NCBI GenBank assembly: GCA_947372005.1
Contig: CANBRV010000036.1
Coordinates: forward strand, 1-13,109
DNA from: Comamonadaceae bacterium
Lineage (GTDB): Bacteria > Pseudomonadota > Gammaproteobacteria > Burkholderiales > Burkholderiaceae_C
Direction: 5' to 3'
Length of the DNA stretch: 13,109 nucleotides
The position numbers and the translations under genes were made by a program. This document shows positions 1 through 7,662 of the stretch, in pieces (the first letter of the stretch is position 1; each line of letters begins with the position of its first letter). The notes below the pieces were generated by a model. The model had not been told where the DNA came from. It worked only from the letters and a program-made list of their open reading frames with translations, and searched no databases.

Positions 1-23
1 CAGCTGCGCGATTGGGCGGGTGA

Positions 24-39
24 CGTAATCAAGATTACG
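24..39. repeat. Perfect 16-bp inverted repeat just after nagZ
   Basis: Two 7-base arms (CGTAATC and GATTACG) flank a 2-base centre, 3 bases beyond the nagZ stop codon. As RNA it could form only a small hairpin of about 6 bp with a 4-base loop. No T-run follows on the minus strand, so it is not a convincing intrinsic terminator. It could be a protein-binding palindrome, or part of the start region of the next gene, which lies outside the window. Confidence 0.4.
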
Positions 40-42
40 CGA

Positions 43-1104
43 TCAAAGTTGCGCAACGAGGTCGAGGCAGTGCACATAGTGCGGCTGCGTCATCAGCTCA
101 TCCCACATGGCGCACGGCGCTTGTGGGAGTAGGGCTAGGCGGCGCTGATTGCCCACCTCGGATGCCTGCCAAGCCTTATCCAGTGTGGCTTGCAGGCCAT
201 TCAATAGCGCATCTACAGCTTCGCCGCCATCAACGGACTGGTTGCACAAGAGCACCATATCGCAGCCTGCCGCCAGCGCCACGCCAGCCGCTTCGGCATA
301 CGACACTTCTTTGCCGTCAATGAGCCTTGCGCCTGCCATGCTGAGATCATCGCTAAAAATGGCACCTTGAAAATTGAGTTTGCCGCGCAAGATATCGTTT
401 AACCACTTGCCTGAAAACCCAGCAGGGCGAGAGTCCACTTTGGGGTAGATGATGTGCGCTGGCATGACGCTGGTGAGCGTGGAGGATAGCCAGTCATAAG
501 GCGCTGCGTCGTCTTTCAAAATCGCGGTGAGAGAACGTTTATCCACAGGGATGTCCGTGTGCGAATCAGCCGCTACAAAGCCATGACCTGGAAAGTGTTT
601 ACCGCAGTTTGCCATGCCAGATAACAAGAGACCGTGCATCAAACTTTTAGCGAGCAGCGTCACCACGCGAGCGTCCGCAGCAAAAGCGCGGTCACCAATC
701 ACGCCGCTGTCGCCCCAATCTAAATCGAGCACAGGGGTGAAGCTCAGATCCACACCGCAAGCGCGTAGTTCCGCGCCCAGCACGTAGCCGCAAGCGGTGG
801 CAGCATTAGTGGCCGCTATTGGATTTTTGAGCCAAAGCTTGCCCAAATCCCGCATAGGCGGCAGATGCGTAAAGCCATCCGTTTTAAAGCGCTGCACGCG
901 CCCGCCTTCATGATCGACGCAGATGAGTAAATCAGATCGCACAGCTTTGATTGACGTGCAAAGTGCAGCCAGCTGATCGCGGCTTTCCCAGTTGCGAGCA
1001 AACAAAATCACACCGCCCGTAAGGGGGTGCTTGAGGCGTTTTTTATCAACAGCAGATAAGCTCGTGCTAGCAACATCTAGGATGACGGGGGAATGGAGAT
1101 TCAT
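43..1104 (-). CDS. nagZ: Beta-N-acetylhexosaminidase NagZ (GH3)
   Basis: This is a cytoplasmic family-3 glycoside hydrolase that removes N-acetylglucosamine from 1,6-anhydro-muropeptides during peptidoglycan recycling. In bacteria with an inducible AmpC system its products also influence beta-lactamase expression. The 353-residue protein is full length for the single-domain bacterial type. Visible motifs are DHEGGRVQR (64-72), KHFPGHG (169-175), the loop with D180 and H182 that forms the acid/base dyad of NagZ enzymes, and SDDLSM (251-256), where D252 should be the nucleophile. There is no signal peptide, as expected for cytoplasmic NagZ. The start ATG overlaps the acpS stop as ATGA, so translation is probably coupled. 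It is the last gene of the lepA operon seen here. Confidence 0.96.
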   Translation of the reverse strand: MNLHSPVILDVASTSLSAVDKKRLKHPLTGGVILFARNWESRDQLAALCTSIKAVRSDLLICVDHEGGRVQRFKTDGFTHLPPMRDLGKLWLKNPIAATNAATACGYVLGAELRACGVDLSFTPVLDLDWGDSGVIGDRAFAADARVVTLLAKSLMHGLLLSGMANCGKHFPGHGFVAADSHTDIPVDKRSLTAILKDDAAPYDWLSSTLTSVMPAHIIYPKVDSRPAGFSGKWLNDILRGKLNFQGAIFSDDLSMAGARLIDGKEVSYAEAAGVALAAGCDMVLLCNQSVDGGEAVDALLNGLQATLDKAWQASEVGNQRRLALLPQAPCAMWDELMTQPHYVHCLDLVAQL

Positions 1105-1496
1105 ATTTCGCTTTCAACAACAACAAAACTAACGGCGTAATCGGTCTCATCGCTCAAACTGACTTGTGCGCTTAGACCTTTATCTTCAAACCATTCTTTC
1201 AACACCCCATGCAACACGACACAAGGCTTCCCTGATGGTGCTTTTGCAATCTCGCACAAGCGCCACGTCATGGGCATGCGCATGCCAAGACCGATGGCTT
1301 TGCTGAAGGCTTCTTTGGCTGAAAACCGCGTGGCTAAATAGCGCACGCCTCGTTCAGTGACTTTGGCAGACCTTGTGTGCCAAAGCGCCATTTCGCCTTC
1401 GCTCAAAATCTTAGCTGCAAAACGCTCACCGTGCTTGTCTAGCGCAGCGCGAATCCGGCGAATGTCGCAAATGTCGGTGCCAATGCCGTAGATCAT
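1101..1496 (-). CDS. acpS: Holo-[acyl-carrier-protein] synthase
   Basis: AcpS transfers 4'-phosphopantetheine from CoA to a serine of apo-ACP, activating the carrier of fatty acid synthesis. The 131-residue protein is the usual size for the small trimeric type. It has the N-terminal GIGTDICDI motif with metal-binding D8, and RFSAKEAFSKA (57-67) with K61 and E62, the classic AcpS signature. The C-terminal segment SLSDETDYAVSF resembles the end of E. coli AcpS. It starts 20 bases after the pdxJ stop with no good Shine-Dalgarno sequence, and it overlaps nagZ by ATGA. Pairing of pdxJ with acpS is common in proteobacteria, which supports both calls. Confidence 0.96.
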   Translation of the reverse strand: MIYGIGTDICDIRRIRAALDKHGERFAAKILSEGEMALWHTRSAKVTERGVRYLATRFSAKEAFSKAIGLGMRMPMTWRLCEIAKAPSGKPCVVLHGVLKEWFEDKGLSAQVSLSDETDYAVSFVVVESEI

Positions 1497-1516
1497 GTTG
1501 ATCGGTAATGTGTGGG

Positions 1517-2356
1517 TCAGTGGTGATGGTCGTGACCGCAGCCAGGGCCATGAACGTGCGCGGGCGCAGCCACAGGGGCAAGTCCATGCCCCACTTCAAT
1601 GCAGTGGTTGTAAGCCTGTACGGTTTGCGCATAACCCATCTCAAGCGCATCACCAATTAGCGCGTGACCAATTGACACTTCTTTAACGAGAGGGCAAGCC
1701 ACTAAAAAATCGGAAAGGTTTTGCAGGTTCAAATCGTGTCCTGCATTGACTTCCAAGCCAGCAGCGACTGCCGCGCGGCAAGCGTCGGCATATTGCTTCA
1801 TGGCTTGTGGCTGGCTGGCTGTGCCGTGCGCACGTGCAAAGGATTCAGTGTAGAGCTCCACGCGGTCAGCGCCAAGCAGCTTGGCAAGGGGCATTAAGCT
1901 GCTAATCGGATCCATAAATAGACTCACGCGCGTGCCAACAGCATGCGCTGCGTCAATCGCAGCTTTCAGACGTGCTTTATCTGTCGCGCCCATGGTGTCT
2001 AGCGCCCATCCATGGTCGCTGGTAAATTGATCTTCCGAGTCAGGCACAAAGGTCGCTTGATCTGGTTTGCACTCTTCAATGAAGGCCATTAAATTTTGAA
2101 ATGGATTGCCCTCAATGTTGAACTCGGCCACATGACCTTGCCCCTTCCAAAGTGTCAGTAGCGCACAGAGCTCGCGCACGTCATCGGCTTTGATATGCCG
2201 CTCGTCAGGACGAGGATGCACGGTAATGCCTGCGGCACCCGCTTGCAGGCACATGATGGCAGCACGCGTCACGCTGGGGATGCCCAGATGACGGGTATTG
2301 CGAACAAGCGCAACTTTGTTGAGATTGACGGATAGAGCGGTTTGCGATGTTGACAT
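1517..2356 (-). CDS. pdxJ: Pyridoxine 5'-phosphate synthase with His-rich tail
   Basis: PdxJ condenses 1-deoxy-D-xylulose 5-phosphate (DXP) with 3-amino-2-oxopropyl phosphate to give pyridoxine 5'-phosphate in DXP-dependent vitamin B6 synthesis. The TIM-barrel core covers about residues 8-255. Likely catalytic residues by alignment from memory with E. coli are H47 (in ITVHPRPDERHI), E82 (in FNIEG), E167 (in VELYT) and H207 (in VNAGHDL); G230-H231 fit the phosphate site. Two things are unusual. The N-terminal motif is NLNK where E. coli has NIDH, and the whole sequence resembles the Bacteroidetes-like PdxJ branch. The C-terminus (257-279) is a His-rich tail ending GCGHDHHH, absent from E. coli PdxJ. 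It lies 8 bases after recO and shows no clear Shine-Dalgarno sequence. Confidence 0.95.
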   Translation of the reverse strand: MSTSQTALSVNLNKVALVRNTRHLGIPSVTRAAIMCLQAGAAGITVHPRPDERHIKADDVRELCALLTLWKGQGHVAEFNIEGNPFQNLMAFIEECKPDQATFVPDSEDQFTSDHGWALDTMGATDKARLKAAIDAAHAVGTRVSLFMDPISSLMPLAKLLGADRVELYTESFARAHGTASQPQAMKQYADACRAAVAAGLEVNAGHDLNLQNLSDFLVACPLVKEVSIGHALIGDALEMGYAQTVQAYNHCIEVGHGLAPVAAPAHVHGPGCGHDHHH

Positions 2357-2364
2357 GGTGCTTT

Positions 2365-3114
2365 TTAAAGTTGCTGCAAAGCCGTCATCATTTGAGGCGT
2401 TTTAAGCGGTTGTCCACAATGGTAATTCAAGAGCGCTCGGAGTTGATTTTTGAGCATCTGTGTGGTTTGCGGTGCGGTTGTGACATGCGTGAGGACTTGA
2501 GAGAAATCTCTGCTTAACAAAGCATTGGCTAAAGCCTCCCATTGACTGCCGAGTAAGGACCATGCGTCTGCATTGGTAGCTAGCCTCAGACCCGTATCTA
2601 CGTTGAGGTTGTAAAGACTACTCGTCTGTAAGCCTTGCTGGGTTTGGGTTACAGAGAATAGGTCAGGTAACCAGCCCATGTTTTGCAGCAGTAAAAGCTC
2701 AAACGAACGCAGCGCAGCCGTCATCAAGCTATTGTTTTGCGCGACGACAGAGACGGTTTGTGCGTAGAGGTCATAAACAAGCTCTTGCGGATCATCGCGC
2801 AGCAGGAGTCGCATCATCAGCTCATTGAGATAAAAACCAGTCAAAAGCGCGTTGCCCGATGGCATCGCATAGCCACCCACCCATTCGGCGCTCTTCAAGG
2901 CTTTCACTTCGGCATCGCCCGAGTAGGTGATGCGCAGCGGTTGCATAGGTAACAGCACCGGGCGAAAATTGGAAGCAGGTCGCTTTGCGCCTTTGGCGAT
3001 CAAAGCCACGCGGCCATGATGGCGCGTGAGCATTTCAACAATCAAACTCGATTCACTCCAGTCGTAACGATGCAGGACGAAGGCTGGCTCTAAAGTGATG
3101 CGGGTGGGCTTCAA
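2365..3114 (-). CDS. recO: DNA repair protein RecO, TTG start
   Basis: RecO helps load RecA onto SSB-coated gaps in the RecFOR pathway and anneals complementary strands. The 249-residue protein has the expected N-terminal OB-fold (about 1-80), including VLHRYDWSESSLIVE and a basic GAKRPASNFRP stretch, followed by a helical domain. It has no four-cysteine zinc site, as in E. coli RecO. The start is TTG directly after the era TAA stop and in the same frame, so no longer RecO start exists upstream; the next in-frame ATG (residue 29) would remove part of the OB-fold. Only a weak GAG precedes the TTG, so expression probably depends on ribosomes finishing era. Confidence 0.94.
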   Translation of the reverse strand: MKPTRITLEPAFVLHRYDWSESSLIVEMLTRHHGRVALIAKGAKRPASNFRPVLLPMQPLRITYSGDAEVKALKSAEWVGGYAMPSGNALLTGFYLNELMMRLLLRDDPQELVYDLYAQTVSVVAQNNSLMTAALRSFELLLLQNMGWLPDLFSVTQTQQGLQTSSLYNLNVDTGLRLATNADAWSLLGSQWEALANALLSRDFSQVLTHVTTAPQTTQMLKNQLRALLNYHCGQPLKTPQMMTALQQL

Positions 3115-3120
3115 TTACTC
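3106..3120 (-). other. era/recO junction: stop codon abutting TTG start in one frame
   Basis: On the minus strand, era ends GAG TAA and the next codon is TTG, the first codon of recO. The two genes share one reading frame with a single TAA between them. This favours termination-reinitiation, and any readthrough would give an Era-RecO fusion. No Shine-Dalgarno better than GAG is present. Confidence 0.85.
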
Positions 3121-4104
3121 GTAACCGTAAGTCTTTAATCGTGTCGCATCGTCTGCCCAGCCTGATTTGACTTTGACCCACAGCTGCAAAAAGACTTTGC
3201 AATCCATCAGTTTCTCTAGCTCCATGCGAGTTTCGGTGCCGATGCGCTTCAAGCGTTCGCCCTTGTCGCCAATCACCATGGCTTTGTGGCCGTCGCGCTC
3301 GACGATGATGGTGGCTGCAATGCGCTTCATTGCGGGTTTGTCGTTGCCCTTGGCATTTTTGATGATTTCCTCTTTGAACTCATCAATCACCACTGTGCTG
3401 GTGTAAGGCAGCTCGTCACCTGTGAGGCGGAATAATTTTTCACGGACGATCTCAGCTGCTAAAAAGCGCTCGCTGCGGTCGGTGAGTTCGTCCTCGCCGT
3501 AGAACCAATCTTGTTCAGGCAAATAGGTGGCGCATAGTGTGAGCAGGCGCTCCACGTCTTTTTTATTTTTCGCTGACATGGGAAAGAGTTCGGCAAAGGT
3601 GATACCTTTTTCGTTTTGTTCGCCTTGCATGGTTTGCAGCCACGGCGCAATCTCGGCGCGCTTGGCAAGGTCTAGCTTGTTGGCGACCAAGATACACGGC
3701 ACTTCTTTATTAAAGAGTTCTAGCACCTGTGCGTCGGCGCTGGAGACACGTCCCGCTTCGGTCACAAACAAAATCAAATCGACATCGTTGATTGCGCCCG
3801 TGACGGTTTTGTTGAGCGCTTTATTGAGCGCATTGCTGTGCCGAGTTTGAAAGCCTGGCGTATCCACAAAGACATATTGCGTTTGTTCAATCGTGCGAAT
3901 ACCCGTAATGCGATGCCGTGTGGTTTGCGCTTTGCGCGAGGTAATGCTGATCTTTTGCCCGACCAAGGCGTTGAGTAATGTGGACTTACCGACGTTGGGC
4001 TTGCCGACAATAGCAATCAGCCCGCAGCGCTTATTGGACGTGGGCTGCACGAGTGGCATATTGCCAGAAGCACTGCCAGAAGCATCGCCAGAGGAGGTTG
4101 TCAT
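3115..4104 (-). CDS. era: GTPase Era
   Basis: Era is an essential GTPase that binds the 3' end of 16S rRNA and assists 30S subunit maturation. The 329-residue protein shows G1 GKPNVGKS (34-41), G2 around T61-T62, G3 DTPG (81-84), G4 NKLD (142-145) and G5 SAK (177-179). A C-terminal KH domain follows, with VIGDKGERLKRIG (277-289). I chose the ATG at 4104 because it overlaps the rnc stop as ATGA. The frame stays open 108 bases further upstream, but that part lies inside rnc and is not Era-like. The first 26 residues are a low-complexity extension compared with E. coli Era and are encoded partly by a 12-bp tandem repeat. Confidence 0.96.
   Translation of the reverse strand: MTTSSGDASGSASGNMPLVQPTSNKRCGLIAIVGKPNVGKSTLLNALVGQKISITSRKAQTTRHRITGIRTIEQTQYVFVDTPGFQTRHSNALNKALNKTVTGAINDVDLILFVTEAGRVSSADAQVLELFNKEVPCILVANKLDLAKRAEIAPWLQTMQGEQNEKGITFAELFPMSAKNKKDVERLLTLCATYLPEQDWFYGEDELTDRSERFLAAEIVREKLFRLTGDELPYTSTVVIDEFKEEIIKNAKGNDKPAMKRIAATIIVERDGHKAMVIGDKGERLKRIGTETRMELEKLMDCKVFLQLWVKVKSGWADDATRLKTYGYE
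4057..4092 (-). repeat. 12-bp tandem repeat in the era 5' end
   Basis: Three consecutive 12-base units read, in frame on the minus strand, TCTGGCGATGCT, TCTGGCAGTGCT and TCTGGCAATATG. The first two differ at 2 positions and the third diverges at its end. They encode SGDA-SGSA-SGNM (Era residues 5-16). The period is a multiple of three, so copy-number changes would keep the frame. This is probably a small slippage-derived extension of a disordered N-terminus. Confidence 0.7.
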
Positions 4105-4787
4105 TTGCTGTCTTTCATAGTGTCCAAAATCGCCTGCGCCGCTGCTTGCTCGCCTGCGCGGCGCGTGCTGCCAATGCCGCGCTCGGTTTTTTTGAGTGAA
4201 GGCACATAGCACTCCACATCAAAAGTTTGTTCGTGAGCCGCACCAACCGTACCAATCACAGTGTAGACAGCCAGAGGCATCTTGCGTGCTTGCAGCCATT
4301 CTTGCAACTCCGTTTTAGCGTCTTTAGCGGTCTGACTCATATTCATGTCGACACGAATGTCTTCTAGCCACGTCTTGGCAATACGCTGCGCTATGTCGTA
4401 GCCTGCATCAAGGTAGACCGCACCCAGCAACGCTTCCAAGCTATCAGCCAAGATGGATGGGCGTTTAGCACCACCCGATTTGGCTTCGCCTTCACCTAAT
4501 CGCAAACAGTGGGACAGTCCTAATTTGAGAGCTAGGCCATGCAGACTATCTTGCTTGACTAAATTGGATCTAATGCGCGAGAGTTGACCTTCTGGAAGAT
4601 CGGGCAGTGCCTGATACAGCAAGTCGGAGACGATAACGTTAATAACAGCATCGCCTAGGTACTCTAAACGCTCGTAATGCTGAGCACCAAAACTGCGATG
4701 CGTCATGGCTTGTTGCAATAAAGACGTATTTTTAAACGTATAACCAATGCGCTCTTGCAGCGCTAGCAAGGGCTTGGGCGCGCTCAT
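4101..4787 (-). CDS. rnc: Ribonuclease III
   Basis: RNase III cleaves double-stranded RNA, processing the rRNA precursor and regulating some mRNAs. The 228-residue protein is the normal bacterial length. The catalytic domain (about 1-150) contains the signature ERLEYLGDAV (39-48), with acidic residues E39, E42 and D46. A second site has D115 and E118 in ADSLEALLGA. The double-stranded RNA-binding domain follows at about 155-225. The start overlaps the lepB stop by one base (TAATG) and the stop overlaps era by ATGA. The rnc-era-recO order matches the E. coli operon. The E. coli rnc operon autoregulates by cleavage of a hairpin in its own leader; here there is no untranslated leader before rnc, so that arrangement cannot apply at this junction. 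Confidence 0.97.
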   Translation of the reverse strand: MSAPKPLLALQERIGYTFKNTSLLQQAMTHRSFGAQHYERLEYLGDAVINVIVSDLLYQALPDLPEGQLSRIRSNLVKQDSLHGLALKLGLSHCLRLGEGEAKSGGAKRPSILADSLEALLGAVYLDAGYDIAQRIAKTWLEDIRVDMNMSQTAKDAKTELQEWLQARKMPLAVYTVIGTVGAAHEQTFDVECYVPSLKKTERGIGSTRRAGEQAAAQAILDTMKDSK

Positions 4788-5713
4788 TACTCGAAACCGC
4801 CAATTCGTTTGAGATTACCAAAATTCATCCAAACAAAGAAGGCGCGGCCCACAATGTTGGCGTCTGGTACAAAACCAAAATAACGTGAATCGAGTGAGTT
4901 GTCGCGGTTATCACCCATCATAAAGTAGTGACCTGCGGGCACGGTACACGTAACCCCCAATTCGCTGTATTGACAATTTTGCTTGTTGGGGTAATTTGCT
5001 TCAGTATCTGCTTCATTCCAACCTGCGGGGCGTCGCTCGTTATTGAGTAGTCTGTGTGTTTTTCCGCCAATTTTTTCTTCAAATAGTTTGCTGTAAACCA
5101 TTTGATCCTCGTCAAAATAGTCGGGTAGCGCATCTTTTGAAATAGGCATACCGTTAATAGTGAGTGTTTTGTTGATGTAGGCGATTTTGTCTCCCGGCAA
5201 GCCAATGACGCGCTTGATGTAGTCAAGACTTGGTTTGGGTGGGTAGCGAAAGACCATGACATCGCCGCGTGCAACAGGAGTGCCCTCTGTCATTTTTTTG
5301 TTAATGACAGGAAGGCGCACACCATAGTGAAATTTGTTGACCAGAATCAAGTCGCCAATTTGTAGCGTGGGAATCATCGAGCCTGACGGTATTTTGAACG
5401 GCTCAAACAAGAACGAGCGCAACAAAAATACGATCAAGATAACGGGGAAAAGTCCTGCTGTCCAGTCTAGCCACCACGGTTGTTGCGTGCTGACTGCTGT
5501 GTCTTCAGGATAGCCAGGGCGAGGTAGGGACTTGGCGCGGGCTTTTTTGAAATAGAGAAGTTCAGCAACCCAATAAGCGCCTGTGACTACCACGGCCATA
5601 AAGAGGAGGAGTGCAAAGTTGCCCTCTAATTTACCTGTGTACCAAGCACCAATGTAAGTTGCGAAAGACGCAAGCACAAGGGCAGTCAGGGCGGGCATGA
5701 TTTTGTTCAGCAT
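4787..5713 (-). CDS. lepB: Signal peptidase I
   Basis: LepB is the inner-membrane serine protease that removes signal peptides from proteins exported by Sec and Tat. The catalytic motif is FKIPSGSMIPTL, with nucleophile S112, and the general base is K167 in LDYIKRVIGLPGD. The domain ends with MGDNRDNSLDSRYFGFV (266-282). C247 and C256 are placed like the E. coli periplasmic disulfide. There are three hydrophobic segments before or at the catalytic serine (about 5-24, 33-53 and 87-103), whereas E. coli LepB has two. An intervening basic segment (56-65) should be cytoplasmic. The start is 36 bases after lepA with a modest GAGAA ribosome-binding site. Adjacency to lepA is the classic arrangement that gave LepA its name. 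Confidence 0.96.
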   Translation of the reverse strand: MLNKIMPALTALVLASFATYIGAWYTGKLEGNFALLLFMAVVVTGAYWVAELLYFKKARAKSLPRPGYPEDTAVSTQQPWWLDWTAGLFPVILIVFLLRSFLFEPFKIPSGSMIPTLQIGDLILVNKFHYGVRLPVINKKMTEGTPVARGDVMVFRYPPKPSLDYIKRVIGLPGDKIAYINKTLTINGMPISKDALPDYFDEDQMVYSKLFEEKIGGKTHRLLNNERRPAGWNEADTEANYPNKQNCQYSELGVTCTVPAGHYFMMGDNRDNSLDSRYFGFVPDANIVGRAFFVWMNFGNLKRIGGFE

Positions 5714-5749
5714 GGGTGTTTTCTCAGCGTTCTTTATATCGTTTTTGTT

Positions 5750-7567
5750 TTAATCGTCAACCTGCAATATGGCAAGGAAGGCTTCTTGTGGCACTTCTAC
5801 AGAGCCGATTTGCTTCATCCGCTTTTTACCTGCTTTTTGCTTTTCTAGTAACTTACGTTTGCGAGAAATGTCACCACCATAGCATTTTGCCAGCACGTTT
5901 TTACGCAAGGCTTTAATGCTTTCCCGTGCGATGATGTTTGCTCCAATGGCGGCTTGAATTGCCACGTCAAACATTTGGCGCGAAATAATCTCGCGCATTT
6001 TGGCGGCCACGGCACGCCCACGGTACGTGGCTTGCGAGCGGTGTACGATGATGGACAGTGCATCGACGCGCTCGCTGTTAAGCAAGATATCGACCTTGAC
6101 CACATCGGATGCGCGGTATTCTTTGAACTCGTAATCCATCGACGCATAGCCGCGACTCACTGATTTGAGTTTGTCAAAAAAGTCGAGAACGATTTCGCCC
6201 AGCGGCATGTCATACGTCAACACGACTTGGCGGCCTTTGTAGGCCATATTGAGTTGCATGCCACGTTTTTGATTGGCCAGCGTCATTACGGCGCCCACGT
6301 ATTCTTGCGGCATATAGAGATGCACGGTCACGATGGGTTCGCGGATTTCTTCAATCTGACTCACTTCTGGCATTTTGGATGGGTTCTCCACACGGATGAC
6401 TTCGCCATTTTTGCCAGCGGTCAGCACTTCGTACACCACGCTAGGCGCTGTGGTGATGAGGTCTTGGTCAAATTCGCGCTCCAACCGTTCCTGCACGATT
6501 TCCATGTGCAAGAGTCCAAGGAAGCCGCATCTAAAACCAAACCCTAGCGCTTGACTGACTTCGGGTTCGTAGTGGAGCGATGCATCGTTGAGTTTGAGCT
6601 TTTCTAGGCTATCGCGCAGCGAATCATATTGGTTGGCTTCGGTGGGGTAGAGCCCCGCAAACACTTGCGGCTGGATTTCCTTAAAGCCTGGGAGCGGCTC
6701 GGTTGCCGTAAACGCTGCGCCGCCTGTGCCAAGCTTAAGCAGCGTAATCGTGTCGCCGACCTTGGCGGCTTGCAGCTCTTTGATACCCGCAATGATGTAG
6801 CCCACTTCACCTGCTTCTAGCGATTGGCGGGGCTCATTGGTCGGCGTGAAGACGCCCACGTTGTCGGCGTTGTAGATGGCGCCTGTCGCCATCATCGTAA
6901 ACCGCTCGCCTTTGCCAAGGCGACCATCCACCACGCGCACTAGCATCACAACACCCACGTAGGTGTCGAACCAGCTGTCAATAATCATGGCACGCAGCGG
7001 CCCGTCTGGATTGCCTTTTGGCGGCGGCACTTTCGCCACCACCATCTCCAAAATCTCTTCAATACCCATGCCTGTTTTGGCAGAGCAGGGAATGGCTTCG
7101 GATGCATCAAGCCCAATCACGTCTTCGACTTCTTTGCGCGCAGATTCTGGATCAGCGTTAGGCAAATCCATTTTGTTGAGCACGGGTAGCACTTCCACAC
7201 CCAGATCAAGCGCGGTATAGCAATTCGCTACCGTTTGCGCTTCTACGCCTTGGCTGGCATCAACCACCAAGAGTGCCCCTTCGCAGGCCGATAGTGAGCG
7301 GCTGACTTCGTAACTAAAGTCCACGTGTCCAGGGGTGTCAATCAAATTCAGGTTGTAGGTTTTGCCGTCTTTTGCTTTGTACTGAAGTGCAGCCGTTTGG
7401 GCTTTGATCGTGATGCCACGTTCTTTTTCGATGTCCATCGAGTCCAGCACTTGCGCCGACATCTCACGCTCTTCCAAACCGCCGCAGCGCGAAATCAAAC
7501 GATCAGCCAGTGTAGATTTGCCGTGGTCAATGTGGGCAATGATGGAGAAATTCCGAATGTGTTGCAT
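5750..7567 (-). CDS. lepA: Elongation factor 4 (LepA)
   Basis: LepA/EF4 is a ribosome-associated translational GTPase related to EF-G, implicated in initiation and 30S assembly and in back-translocation in vitro. The 605-residue protein begins MQHIRNFSIIAHIDHGKS, with G1 at 11-18. It continues with the switch I GITI (51-54), DTPGH (77-81, H81 being the catalytic histidine position), NKMD (131-134) and SAK (162-164). The C-terminus has the LepA-specific YGGDISRKRKLLEKQK stretch and a basic KKRMK run. It is the first gene of the minus-strand operon. The ATG at 7567 matches the family start exactly, although the bases upstream (CGCCCTCTCTC) are not a Shine-Dalgarno. A strong terminator hairpin lies 19 bases upstream. 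Confidence 0.98.
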   Translation of the reverse strand: MQHIRNFSIIAHIDHGKSTLADRLISRCGGLEEREMSAQVLDSMDIEKERGITIKAQTAALQYKAKDGKTYNLNLIDTPGHVDFSYEVSRSLSACEGALLVVDASQGVEAQTVANCYTALDLGVEVLPVLNKMDLPNADPESARKEVEDVIGLDASEAIPCSAKTGMGIEEILEMVVAKVPPPKGNPDGPLRAMIIDSWFDTYVGVVMLVRVVDGRLGKGERFTMMATGAIYNADNVGVFTPTNEPRQSLEAGEVGYIIAGIKELQAAKVGDTITLLKLGTGGAAFTATEPLPGFKEIQPQVFAGLYPTEANQYDSLRDSLEKLKLNDASLHYEPEVSQALGFGFRCGFLGLLHMEIVQERLEREFDQDLITTAPSVVYEVLTAGKNGEVIRVENPSKMPEVSQIEEIREPIVTVHLYMPQEYVGAVMTLANQKRGMQLNMAYKGRQVVLTYDMPLGEIVLDFFDKLKSVSRGYASMDYEFKEYRASDVVKVDILLNSERVDALSIIVHRSQATYRGRAVAAKMREIISRQMFDVAIQAAIGANIIARESIKALRKNVLAKCYGGDISRKRKLLEKQKAGKKRMKQIGSVEVPQEAFLAILQVDD

Positions 7568-7586
7568 GAGAGAGGGCGATGTACAG

Positions 7587-7621
7587 AAAAAAGGGCGCGT
7601 CCATTTGATATGACGCGCCCT
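7587..7621 (-). terminator. Intrinsic terminator between slt and lepA
   Basis: On the minus strand, AGGGCGCGTC (7621-7612) and GACGCGCCCT (7601-7592) form a perfect 10-bp GC-rich stem with a 10-base loop. The run of T continues to 7587. This is a textbook intrinsic terminator for leftward transcription. It lies 145 bases past the slt stop and 19 bases before the lepA ATG. The plus strand has no T-run on its far side, so it is one-directional. Because little space remains between it and lepA for a promoter, it may also act as an attenuator in the lepA leader. Confidence 0.85.
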
Positions 7622-7662
7622 GTAAAACCAATTCCGAGTGGCAACTGCAGATATTGGACAGA

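Noticed and set aside
1137..1163. AcpS SLSDE motif seemed to lack the histidine seen in some family members
   Set aside because: E. coli AcpS has a similar acidic version (ADE) here, so it is ordinary variation.
4105..4212. A 36-residue N-terminal extension of Era in the same open frame
   Set aside because: It lies inside the rnc coding sequence and reads as unrelated sequence; the ATG at 4104 overlapping the rnc stop is the normal coupled start.
4918..5274. 118-codon minus-strand frame inside lepB
   Set aside because: A shadow frame of the intact lepB gene with no family features.
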